Positions 10,690 through 21,052 of a stretch of DNA of 64,000 nucleotides are shown here, one piece after another. The notes below the pieces were generated by a model, which saw only the letters and a list, made by a program, of their open reading frames with translations, did not search any database and had not been told where the DNA came from. Position 1 is the stretch's first letter. Each line of letters starts with the position of its first letter. This stretch comes from Scilla litardierei (lineage: Eukaryota > Streptophyta > Magnoliopsida > Asparagales > Asparagaceae): NCBI GenBank assembly GCA_030789695.1, contig CM061141.1, positions 173,056,807 to 173,120,806 of the forward strand. Reading direction: 5' to 3'. A program made the position numbers and the translations under genes.

Positions 10690-10800
10690 GATGCCGAGTG
10701 AGAGTGTTTACTTCCTCTCCCCCTGATTCCAGGTCGACACCCGGGAACCCTGCTGGACGGTCGACACGGCCCCGTCACCGAGGACGAGACTGGCGGAAGA
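10690..10800 (-). pseudogene. Fragment paralogous to exon 1 of the minus coiled-coil gene
   Basis: On the minus strand the segment reads GDGAVSTVQQGSRV, matching GEGDVAAVEQGSRV in exon 1 of the gene at 7,338-8,245. The DNA around 'GGGAACCCTGCT' is shared with 8,099-8,110. It begins just past the plus pseudogene and ends against the next GCGCACAACG array. Confidence 0.5.
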
Positions 10801-10809
10801 ATGACCTTC

Positions 10810-11270
10810 CGTATATGATCGTGATGAGTAATTGTGTGTACTGTGTAATTGTATACAATTTCGCTTCGAGCGCACAACGGATTATTAAATAACACCGTTG
10901 TGTGCGATGAGCAAAACTCGGTAATTGTAGAAAGCGTTGCTTAGCGCGAACAACGTTCATTTCTGTTGCAAGTTGTGCACGCTCAGCAATTATATGGGGT
11001 GATTAATTAGTGTCCAGGGGTAAACGGAGCTGGTATAAACAAAAGTAGCACTTCTACTAAATAAAAGTCAACAGACGATTTCTCGGGAATATACAGAAGA
11101 GTAATCTTGTACCTCGTGTATTTATTGTATATATTACACAGATTGTGTTCCCAATAATGATCCACTGACGTGCTGAGCGATGAGCAAAATTGTTGGCCTC
11201 GATCAAAATTTCTAAACGCGCACAACGTTCACGCCGTTTTCCAGTTGTGCGCACTGTGTAAATTAATGTA
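10810..11270. repeat. GCGCACAACG array
   Basis: Six or so cores in alternating orientation (10,868; 10,901; 10,945; 10,973; 11,217; 11,244) with spacers such as 'GAGTAATTGTGTGTA' and 'GAGCAAAACTCGGTAATTG'. It forms the 3' boundary of unit B. Confidence 0.7.
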
Positions 11271-11329
11271 TATTACTTTCACTAATTTTTCCCATTAAAT
11301 TTCATTGTTGGCATTTGAATGTGTAAACT

Positions 11330-11465
11330 AAAGTAAGCATCAATGTATATATCACCAATCACAATTTTGTAATGGGCTGCAATTGTATCACATTAATTGA
11401 CATTGTATTAAGGTCTGAATTCCAACATACTACAACATCTATGCATTCCAATGTACATAACACAC
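11330..11465 (-). repeat. AT-rich 3' module M1, copy B
   Basis: Matches 5,345-5,500 closely ('GACATTGTATTAAGGTCTGA', 'ACTACAACATCTATGCATTC'). The Hsp70 frame upstream reads into this module and takes its stop codon from it (11,439). Confidence 0.65.
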
Positions 11466-11714
11466 CATCTCCACCGTTCTCTTGTTCGCTTCATCTTCTG
11501 CTTTATACTTCTTTGCCTCAAGGAACATCCTTTCAATCTCCTCCTGGGTCAACCTGCACTTATCGTTAGTGATTGTGATCTTATTTTTCTGCACACATGT
11601 CTTTTCCTCTGCAGAGGCATTCAAGATACCATCGGCATCTATCTCAAGGCAAACAATGACACTTCGAACACCCTTGGGAGCAGGAGGGATACCATCAAGT
11701 ACAAACTCCCCTAG
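11439..11714 (-). pseudogene. Captured Hsp70 fragment (substrate-binding domain)
   Basis: The minus-strand frame from 11,714 reads [66 protein letters not shown]. This is the end of the beta-sandwich and start of the helical lid of a cytosolic-type Hsp70, about 83 of roughly 650 residues. There is no internal stop. It starts right after a splice-acceptor-like TATCTTTTCCTAG and ends by running into module M1, which supplies the last eight codons and the stop. The position is the one occupied by other sequences in units A, C and D. It cannot act as a chaperone because the ATPase domain is absent. Capture by a transposable element is the best explanation. Cargo and direction fit the promoter at 12,181. 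Confidence 0.87.
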
Positions 11715-11934
11715 GAAAAGATAGAATAAATAAGTAAAATTTTTGTATAATTAGACTTAGATAGATATAAGATAGAACAGTTGTTATCATCAAGCAGTTA
11801 TGTATGCAATGAATATGAACAGAACTTACAAAGGGTCAAAGAATATCTACAAGTTGGGATGGATGAGAATGAAGCTGTTATGGTTGCAAGAACATCTTCG
11901 CCTTCACGTGATGTTTGCAATGAAGATGAACAGA

Positions 11935-12030
11935 TCAGGCGAAGAGGAGCAAAAGAACATCTTCGCCGCCAGATAAATGTGATGTATTCAATTTCTGCAT
12001 CACGGCACTTGCCGCTAGTATATTGCCCAT
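11935..12030 (-). CDS. Short leader ORF of unit B
   Basis: Thirty-one codons starting MGNILAASAVMQKLNTSHLS, downstream of the TATA box at 12,181. It is homologous to the leader frames at 5,954 and 24,404. The distal part GGEDVLLLLFA diverges. Confidence 0.35.
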   Translation of the reverse strand: MGNILAASAVMQKLNTSHLSGGEDVLLLLFA

Positions 12031-12179
12031 CTTTGTGTGCTGTAGCCGACGCACTCATGAACAACAAAAAATTTCAAGTTTGAAGAAAAAACATTGTATA
12101 AGAAGAATTAGAGAGAATCAGATAAAGGAACTATCATCACCTGGGGTAGTGGTTGATGAGGTCTGGTGGGTATGGAAAC

Positions 12180-12186
12180 CTTATAC
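12180..12186 (-). promoter_or_regulatory. TATA box of unit B promoter module (degenerate)
   Basis: TATAAG on the minus strand inside the conserved block ('CAGTCCAACTCGTCTGTATA', leader 'CTCATCAACCACTACCC', 'GTGATGATAG'). The TATA has drifted from the consensus of the family. Confidence 0.5.
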
Positions 12187-12299
12187 AGACGAGTTGGACT
12201 GACCATGTACGAGGATGGAAACACCGTAGAGTAACTGTTCGTGCTCGTGAATATATAGCAGATGGATACCAGCCAGATGTTGTTCCAAATACTATTTGA

Positions 12300-12600
12300 C
12301 TGCGGTAGTGCGCGATGAGAAAAATTGCTTGAAGGTATACCTTTTTTACTCAACGCGCACAACGGCAAAAAAACATCTGGTTTCGATTAGCAAAGAGCAA
12401 AATCTAAATACACCTATACTCTTGCGGTGTTTGTCCAAGTTTTTCCAAAAAAACATACAGCATCACATTAGAAGACAATAACTGTAACAAATCATAGTAT
12501 TGTAAATATTTTTGCTTAATTAGTGCACACAAAGGTCACTACTTTTGCACGTAGGGCGGGCTTATTAACTTTGAGCAATGGAATACAGTTTTGCTCATAC
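12300..12600. repeat. Array and edge of units B and C
   Basis: Cores 'GTGCGCGATGAGAAAAATTG' and 'ACTCAACGCGCACAACGG' at 12,308-12,366, then AT-rich sequence, then weaker cores at 12,520-12,600 ('AGTGCACACAAAGGTCACT', 'TTTTGCTCATAC'). Confidence 0.5.
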
Positions 12601-12644
12601 GACAAGTTCTCATGTCGTGACCTTGTCTCCTGTGGATATTGCAG
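12592..12644 (-). pseudogene. Zinc-knuckle tail of FAR1/MULE transposase in unit C
   Basis: The minus strand reads QGHDMRTCRMS preceded by C-N-I-H. The bases around GGTCACGACATGAGAACTTG match 4,439-4,456 at nearly every position. This is the C-terminal end of the same transposase type, set as the middle of a minus-strand unit whose promoter is at 13,096. The first cysteine pair is degraded (CNIH for CX2C). Confidence 0.65.
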
Positions 12645-12899
12645 TTATGAGCAGATCCAATAGTGATTCTTCACATTTTTGCACTGGTATGAAATTCAAT
12701 AATTGCACTCGTAAGAAATTCTTCTGAGCATGGAGAAAAATGAGGATGCACAGTTTCGGAGAAGATTGCGCAGTTTGAGAGCTGATACCTTGTTGGCACC
12801 TTCAGGCTGATGGCAATGTGAAGAATTCGAAAACATCGGGTGCTTCTTCTAAAGGAGCCAACACCATCTTTGATGCTATCAAGGAGCAGACTCCATCTT

Positions 12900-13000
12900 T
12901 AATGCACATATAAATGTGACGAATTCAATTTCAGCATCACGGTAATTGTCGCAAGTTTATTGGCTGGCCATCTTTATGTATAGTAAGAACAAAAATTTAG
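12900..13000 (-). repeat. Leader module of unit C (frame lost)
   Basis: Homologous to the leader blocks at 5,892, 11,935 and 24,330 ('AAATTGAATTCGTCACATTT' on the minus strand), but an early TAA removes the leader reading frame. Confidence 0.5.
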
Positions 13001-13095
13001 CATGTAAAAGAAAAAATATTGTATAGGTAGAATCATATAGAACACTATCATCGAGAAGTGTAGTGGTTGACGATGTCTAGAGGGAAGTGAATCAC

Positions 13096-13103
13096 TTTAT
13101 ATA
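13096..13103 (-). promoter_or_regulatory. TATA box of unit C promoter module
   Basis: TATATAAA on the minus strand in the conserved block ('CCAATTCGTCTATATAAAG', leader 'CGTCAACCACTACACTTCTC', 'GATGATAG'). Confidence 0.6.
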
Positions 13104-13189
13104 GACGAATTGGACTGGGTATGGTCCGCATGGATGAGGCTGAGACTACAGTAGGGTTACTGTGGGCTACAGAAATTGCCTCTAACAAA

Positions 13190-14780
13190 ATTGATTGCCT
13201 CTAAGAAAATTGCTCAACGCGCAAAACGGGTAAAAATATGGCAGTTGTGCGAGTTGAGCAAATTATTTATGTTTATACAATATTATTCATAATTCCATTT
13301 ATAGCGATGTTAACACCATCAAATCAAACAGCGTGACACATGAGTATCATACACATAGATATAAGTTGTCTTATTCTGTAAACAGTAAGTTGTCTTATCA
13401 CTTAAATGTCTTTACACCCATCAATCCACTGACTGTGTGCGCAATATATTTGCTTCAATGTTGATTTTTTTATCTGGCATGTCAGTCTGAACATTATTTA
13501 ATTCTCCCCCAATTTTGTGTTTCTTCTTTATTATTGGGATTTTTTATTGAACGTTGTGCACGCTGAAGTTATTAATTATGGGGATTTTGTATTGCACGTT
13601 GTGCGCGCAGAGTAAGTATTCATTACGACCGTTTTGCTCAACGCGATCAGCTGGGTGTATTTTGATCTGTTGTGCGCGCTGTATTATATATCTAAAATGT
13701 ATACCTTTTTACATACTGCGCACTATGGGTCAAGTTTTAACAAATCAAAGAAATGTAGATATTTTGCTGTCTTATTCTGTAAACAGTCGGATATGTGTTG
13801 TCTTATCACTTAAATGACTTTACACCCATCAATCAACTGCTGCGCATTATATTTGCTTCAGTGTTGATTTTTTTTCTGGCATTTCAATCTGAACATTATT
13901 TAATTCTCCCCCGATTTTGTGTTTCTTCTTTATTATTGGGATTTTTTATTGAACGTTGTGCGCGCTGAATTATTAATTATAGGGATTTTGTATAGATCTT
14001 TGTGCATGCAGAGTAATTATTCGTTACGACCGTTTTGCTCAACGCGCACAGCTGGGTGTATTTTGATCCGTTGTGTGCGATGTATTATATATCCAAAATG
14101 TATACCTTTTTACATACCGCGCACTACAGGTCAAATTTTAACAAATCAAAGAAATGTAGATATTTTTGCTGTCTTATTTTGTAAACAGTAGGATATGTGT
14201 TGTCTTATCACTTAAATGTCTTTACACCCATCAATCAACTGATGCGCATATTTGCATCAATGTTGATTTTTTTAATCTGGCATGTCAGTCTGAACATTAT
14301 TTAATTCTCCCCTGATTTTGTGTTTCTTCTTTATTATTGGGATTTTTTATTGAACGTTGTGCGCGCTGAGTAATTATTTGTTACGAACGTTTTGCTCAAC
14401 GCGCCCAGGTGGGTGTTATTTGATCAGTGCTCGCAACCTTACCTTATGTTGCCCATAGGACGAGATGATTAACTGTGGGTAATGGAGCATGTAATACAGT
14501 TTTGCTCAGCACTCACAATGGTCATGGCATCTGACTGTTGTGTGCGATGGTCTATTGTGTTTAATTGCATACAGTTTGGCTCTGCGCGCAAAAGGGTCAC
14601 ACCTACGTCCAGTTGTGCGATTTGAGTAATTGTGGATAACCAGATACGGTTTTGCTCAGCACGCACAGCGGTCAAACAAATCGATGTGAACGTTGTGCAT
14701 TCTAGTAACTGTGTGCACACGTAAATAGTTTATCATAACATATAGCATGCGCCTTTTGTGCGCCCTGGGTAATTTATAGT
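13190..14780. repeat. GCGCACAACG arrays with a 400-bp tandem repeat
   Basis: A composite unit starting near 'TTTACACCCATCAAT' repeats at 13,411, 13,819 and 14,221 (408 and 402 bp apart). It contains 'CATTATTTAATTCTCCCC', 'TTTATTATTGGGATTTTTTA', 'TGAACGTTGTGCGCGCTGA' and 'TTGCTCAACGCG'. A fourth copy is at 25,190. From 14,350 to 14,780 single cores follow at 30-60-bp steps. No protein is recognised. Confidence 0.75.
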
Positions 14781-14829
14781 TCGGTGAACAATGTTTGCTC
14801 AGTAATATCAATGTCGGACATTGATTCAA

Positions 14830-15140
14830 GTAAGGAGCAATGTATATATCACCTTATATCAATTTTGTATTGTCCTGTAATTGTATCAAATTAAATTACA
14901 TAGTATTAAGGTCTGAATTCTAACATACTACAGCATTATGCATTATAATGTACATAATGCATAAATGTAATTTATAGTTCGGTAAACAATTTTGCTCAGT
15001 AATATCAATGTCAGACATATATATCACCAATATCATTTGTGTATTGTCCTGCAATTGTATCAAATAAAATGACATTGTATTAGGGTCTGAATTCCAAAAT
15101 ACTACAACATTTATGCATTATAATGTACATTACACAACAA
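14830..15140 (-). repeat. AT-rich 3' module M1, duplicated in unit D
   Basis: Two copies in a row (14,830-14,950 and 15,020-15,140), each with 'TTAAGGTCTGAATTC' or 'TTAGGGTCTGAATTCC' and 'ATTATAATGTACAT'. Each is preceded by 'GTAATATCAATGTC'. Confidence 0.6.
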
Positions 15141-15290
15141 AGTTGAAACTACAGCTAAACATTTTGCAACTTCACATTTTGGAACTGGTATGAAATTCAA
15201 TCACGGGAATATCCTAATGGTACATTGAATCCCACTACGCAAAACTGTTCAGAGTCATGCTGAACAGCTCAAGCAAGATGGCATTTATGA

Positions 15291-15407
15291 TCAGCTCCAA
15301 TAGCGCGCACCATCATCATTAGCATCCAGATCGTCCATAATGGTATAAGTAACCACTCCTTTAACGAAGTTGGCTAATCTGGATTCTTCAGTGCATGCCC
15401 ATGTATG
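15291..15407 (-). pseudogene. Captured DUF674 fragment in unit D
   Basis: The minus-strand frame reads TEESRLANFVKGVVTYTIMD then DL. This is the FVKG...MDDL core of DUF674 proteins, which in the family leads into a PMSTISSI-type stretch. Here it turns into unrelated residues and ends in TGA at 15,291. It lies in the cargo position of unit D. The LTR element inserted at 15,413 separates it from its promoter (24,559). About 25 residues are recognisable, so the family call is good but not certain. Confidence 0.65.
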
Positions 15408-15413
15408 CGTTGA

Positions 15414-18400
15414 TGTCACGCCCAGCTTCCAAAAACTACGGAGGCAAAGCGTGACTAAGGCCCGCTTGGGCCGGAGCTATGAAGCTCAGACCCAATAAGC
15501 GTCTGTAGGGGTACCATCTTAAAATTTTCAGGTTCTTGCATTAATAAGATTTGGAACAATAGAAAGTACAGAAAGAAAGTGGCATTCATTAATATAGAGA
15601 GATAATATCCAGTGAGTACAAAGTCTAAAAAGAGAAGCCTATGCATGGCAACAAACTATCGAAAGAGCAAACTAAAAGTAGTAACATCTGAAAGGCGACG
15701 CCTGAAAGGTCCTCAAGGTCTGGTCCTCATCAGGCACGTACTCTGGGTCGACGTCCTCGGGCTCCACGTGCTCCGGTAAGTCTGCCTCGTCCACGAACTC
15801 TGGCTCGACACCTAACGTACAACACCCAAAAGAAAGGAACTGTACGTCAGGTAAAGTCTACAAAAAGGGTTAGACTCTACTGCAAGTGTACCGAACTATT
15901 AAACAACAGTTTACTGGTTGATTAGCATGCTGGGGTTATAACAGAGTATCAACAGGAAGTAAACGCAGCAGGAAAGTAAAGCGTAGCAAGCAGTAGTCGT
16001 AGCGTGTGCTACCGACTACGGGACTAACCTACAGGGGGTCGTGACAAGACATGGCAAGACCAGCAAGACAGGACAGGACAAGATAAGACAAGACACGTGT
16101 GACTTGAAGGGTTCACGCCTTACGGTTCGAGGGGGATCAGACCCTCTTACCGTGAGCACGCTCAACCCTACCCCAAACCCAAGTGCTCAAGACAAGACAA
16201 TATAGGGCCACTCACTCTGCTAGGTGAGTGCCTCTATCCCTACGATCGGTAGCGTATCTCTCACTCTGCTAGGTGAGCGACGGACGCCTCGTAGGTGAAA
16301 CTGTACTACTGTATAGGACCACTCACTCTGCTAGGTGAGAGTCTCTATCCTCTCGGTCTGCTGGGACACTCACTCTGCTAGGTGGGTGCCGAGCTTCCTG
16401 TAGGTGTTCTGTAACAAAGATCACCCACTCTACTAGGTGAGCGTCTCATTGCTTACAGGCTACACAAGACACGACGTGCAAGATGTTCATGACATGGCAA
16501 GGGCAAAGTTGTTCTAGGGTGTCCACACACACGCACACACAAGATAACCCTAAGGTGTCAAAAGTTGTTGTTGTTGCGCTCAGACTTCGTCATCAAGTCT
16601 AAGTCGTCAGGGGCATCCCGGACGCTATCATTTCACATCCAGTTCTATTTGTTCACAGTCTAATAGTTCTAGCAGCTTAAGACCAAGGCACGGCCAAAAA
16701 GCGCAAGTGTGTACACTTGCCTGCAGTGGCGAGTGTGTCATCCGTCCGGGGCGTCTCGTCCAGGCGTCTCGTCCGCGGTAGTCCATCTGAAACAGTGTCA
16801 CGGCGACGGTGTCAGGTCGCGATTTTCATTAAGTCCTATTAGGGTTTGTTTCTAGATTATCGGGACTATCCAAATTGTCATAAGTCACGTTTTGGTGTTT
16901 CATCAGCCTAGATCGACCATTACCCTATATGCACAGAAAAGTTGTCCGACGGTCGATTTCTACAGTGACATCATTTTACTGGTGCGGAAAAGTAAATTTA
17001 ATTATCGTTGTCCGATTTTAGTTAGGGTTCAGTTTTGCTACGGTGTTGGTTTGCTATGTGTTAGGGGGGACCAACCTCGTGATGTCGTCCAACAAGCGGA
17101 AGTCGGGTCTGAATGGCGAAACGTTGACGTCGTCTAGAACTCCTCGGCCGCAGGTAGCGCAGCAAGGTACCTCTGGACAACGGGGCGGTGGCGCGAAATT
17201 AGCGAGCTAACAGCGATTCTCCCCCTGTTGCGAGTAGCGCAACGGATTTTCACGATAACGGCGACGTCGGCTAAAAGTACATGCGTGTGGCAACGCACGT
17301 GAACTCCAAGAGTCCAAGGGGGGTGTCAATAGATTAAGTAGGACCAGAGGAAGATGCTCGGCCTGGTGGGTGGCCGACGGCGTGAGCGTACGGCGGTGGG
17401 TGGCCGTGAGAAGCCGAAGAGGACCGATTTGCGCAACGTCTGTTGTCGCGCATCTCTGCGGAATTCCAGCGACGAACAGAGAAAACGGGAAGTTGCAGAA
17501 GGTAAAGGACTTCAAGACGAAGCCAACGGTAGTGGTGTTGTTACCGGGGGTGGTCGGAGGTGGCCGTGCGCGGGTGGCGAAGTTCAGCTTCCAGATCTGT
17601 GAAAAAACAGCCGATACGGCGTGTTCCGACGAGGATTCCAGGAGCCACAGATGGGCTATGAGTGTGAGGAAAGTTGCAGTGCGGAGAGGGATCAAAGGGG
17701 AACAAAGTGACAGCGGTGGTCACCGGCAGCGACGGTCGGTGGCAGCTGGCCGTGAGTTTGAGTGCAGGCGGCCAGATCTGTGACTCTTTGGCTTTGGGGG
17801 CTCTTTAGAGAGAGAAAACGGAGGAGATAGATAGGGGGCCGGAGGGGGAAGGTGGCCGACGGCCAGGGGTGGTCGCCGGTGAGCTTGGGTGGCCAGATGA
17901 GAATGTGAAAACGCAGCCATGATGAGTTGCGTGAGCATGTTGTGCGGCTGGCCAATGTTTCCTTAAAATGAAGAAGGGTTTTGCTATTTAAGTTTGGGTT
18001 TTTGGTTAATTTGGAGAGAGAGATAGAGATAGGGATAGTGGAGATAGAGGAAAGGGGATGTGTGAATAGTGGCTGCAACTGGTTGCCATGAAACGTTGGA
18101 GACAAATAAGGGATGTGATTAGTTTTGAAATTCAAATAGATTAGCATCTAATCAACGGCTAAGAATTGATTAGGAGATATTTTCCACTACGGGCATCGGA
18201 AAAATAATCCGAAAATACCGGGATGATCATGGAGATGAGAAGTACGGGGCTACGGTGTCCGATCGGGTGTTACACCTACCAAAAATTATCGTAAAATCGG
18301 GAACCGCGTATTGGTGCCAAAAGACCAAAACGCCTTTCCATTCAAAGTTGTTTTGCGAGAAAACGAGCCGTGAAATGACGTTCCCAAAAATTACTATAAA

Positions 18401-18534
18401 ATTCTACACTTTCATACGGTCACAACGGCATATGACTTTGTATATACCGAAACCAAGAAAGAGTCAAATAAAATACGTGCACGAAAAAGTCCGTGCACGT
18501 AGAAAATACGAACGGTTGGAAAGCGGCCGTTACA
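15414..18534 (-). repeat. LTR (3' LTR of the minus-strand element)
   Basis: It contains the hairpin array at 16,205-16,445, a GC-rich leader region, and on the minus strand a TATA-like 'TTAAATAGCAAAACCC' near 17,985 followed by a C/T-rich leader. Long minus-strand frames (17,207-17,695; 17,692-18,147) are kept in the other LTR with indels and show no known domain. Confidence 0.9.
16205..16445. repeat. Five-fold CTCACTCTGCTAGGTGAG hairpin repeat in LTR
   Basis: The imperfect palindrome CTCACTCTGCTAGGTGAG occurs at about 16,211, 16,261, 16,321 and 16,368, with a variant (CCCACTCTACTAGGTGAG) at about 16,424. Spacing is roughly 50-60 bp. The second LTR has the same set at 21,847-22,081. Confidence 0.75.
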
Positions 18535-21052
18535 TTCTACCCACCTTAGAAATGATTCCGTCCTCGGAATCACTTATAATAATAATATTATTAATATCTA
18601 TAAACACTTTATGCCTACAACTCACATATCTACGCATAGTGATCGATAATCCCGCAACTTCAAACATCCTTCCTCAGATAATTCGTCATAATTCGTCTCT
18701 CCACTGGATAATGCTACAACTAGAATCACATCCTAGCCTTAACTATAAAACCACATTACCATCTACAAATCAACAATCATCTCGTCCCCAATATATTCTT
18801 CATCTTATCGACTCATAAATCTTTTCTTCATAATCAATGAACCATCAGCCACATCTATCCTTACCCCTATCATCTAATCTCCTAATCATATAAAACCCGT
18901 CTTCCTAACTATCCATTCATCCCAACATGTCGTGTTCCTTCCAATGTCTTTTCACTCCAACCTATAGTCAAATCTTGATGCTTTAAATGCTCTACTCATT
19001 CTCATGATCACCCTAACTCATACTATCTCGTCCTAGCTACACCTATCTACCACTCATCCAAGTTTCAGATCGATTAAGTACTCATCTCCCTATGTATAAT
19101 TTCATTCGACCAGAATCTTCCATTGAGTCCTTTACACATCGGTATAATAAATAAGTCTTGGACACCTCGTTCTTTTCATCCGAAAGAAATCTAATCTAAT
19201 AGCTTTGTGTTCAAAATCAACCAATCACCGCTACAACATATCTCATCTCACTCTATGATTACCCGCAACATAATCCTATAACAATAATAGCTAGTACTAA
19301 TAATGACATAACAATAAAAATAACACTACCGAAGAGGGAAAGAGAAGATAAGAATGTTTAAAAACATGTGAGAAAAACGTGTGGAGTTGCGGTATTGGTT
19401 GGGGAAGATAGGGGCGTTGTGATCTTAGTGGCCTAGTTTCAAAACTTTTAAAGATTTGGTTTAAAAGAAAACAAAAGTTTTGATACAATCACATGCAGCC
19501 AAAAAAAGCTATTCTATGATATGAAAAACTAAGTCTAAGGAATTGCCTGCTATGACGCTATTCGTACCTATATGAATACCACCATTTAGACAACTCCATA
19601 CGTATACCACTGACCACACTGAGTATACATACATGATGCCAGAGACAAATCACTAATATCCTAAAGGCAGCACACTCATACAGGTCCACACACTCTACCT
19701 ATATACATGCACCACGTCGACATCACAAAACCAATGGGCCCACGACTAACGTAGAGTTGACACAGGCAACTACAAGCACTAATGTCTACACAACAGAAAG
19801 GAACCCAGAACCGAAAGTGAAACGAAACAAGATCGGAAAGAACGAGTTCAAATGAGGCGAGATAAAGAGGTAGCTGGTTGGGTGGGACAAAAATATTGCT
19901 CAAAATAATTAAATGGGTGAAGGAAGAATTACGTGTAAAATATGGTATTATATACTTTTATACATATAAAAATATGTAAGAAAAAAAAGTGAGCAGATAG
20001 TAGAAAACTACAACCTGAAAAAGAGTTAGATGAAGGAATTAAAGAGTAGGGGGAGGTAGCGATTGTTTTGCAAAGAAAATAAGTTTATACAAAGATTTTT
20101 GAAGCATGAGCACGATGAACATAGAACTGATATATATAAAAATTAAAGTTCTCCTTAGTTTAGAAAATATTCTAAAAGTACGCACGGTAAATGGTTAGAA
20201 ATAAATTTTGTAGTTTAGAAAAAGAATAATATATATACTGAATTATCAAAATGATAACAAGATTTTAAAAACCGAAATACGGAAGATACCGGTTAGAAAT
20301 AATTACCAGATAGTAACTTGAAAATTACGACCAAGGAGATTTCAAAATCCAAGAAGAAACTTTAGTTCAACCGAAAAGAAAGAAATTTTAAATATATAAT
20401 AAAGGGTTTTCAAAGAAGTTAAACCGAGCGAAGAATTTAATAATGAATTTCGAAAACACTATTAAAGGAAGCAGGATTTGCAATGGAGGGATTCGAAGAA
20501 TTATCGTTAAGTGTCATGAAACGATCACATGAATCGAGGGCAAGAATGTGATCGTATGATGAATACGCCTAAGATATGATTCATGAAAGCTACGATGGAA
20601 CTCTACGGTCGATAACACAAAAGTGTAGTGATCAGGAAGATGCTAGAGGTCAGGGGTTCTAATTTTCGGGCCGTCTAAAGATCAGGAGAACTCAGCACTA
20701 AGTCTTCCTAATGAACTAGACTGTAATAGAGAGATATCAGGGGAGGGCCCTAATAGAATGAAGATTACTTTCTGCTGGGCCCGAAGTCGATGGACCGAGT
20801 GAACAACTAATAGAAGGACTCCAGGAATTTAACATGGTTAGAATCGGGGGAGAGGCCACTAGGGTATCCTAAGACGTGTATGACTAAATTTTAACCAAGG
20901 CGCTTGACTATCAAACCTGGACGTCTATCTAAGTCTTCCTACCATCTAAGACTGGGAAAACCTAATTTAGATTTGTACATGTATATTAAATGAATGCGGT
21001 ACTCTTATTATTTCGAACCTTTGCATGACCTGCATGGGCCACCACTAAAACA
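18535..21052. other. Internal region of the LARD-like element
   Basis: About 2.5 kb of AT-rich non-coding sequence. The only functional landmark is the polypurine tract at 18,535-18,575. Next to the other LTR (21,030-21,052), where the primer-binding site should be, the minus strand reads TGTTTTAGTGGTGGCCCATG. I cannot match this to the usual initiator-Met tRNA site. Confidence 0.6.

Noticed and set aside
17207..18147. Long minus-strand open frames in the LTR as genes
   Set aside because: They lie in a GC-rich LTR leader, overlap each other in different frames, recur in the other LTR with indels, and show no domain.
18255..18818. 187-codon plus-strand ORF spanning the LTR edge
   Set aside because: It crosses the LTR/polypurine-tract boundary on the strand opposite to the element, has no counterpart beyond the LTR edge at 24,171, and no known domain.
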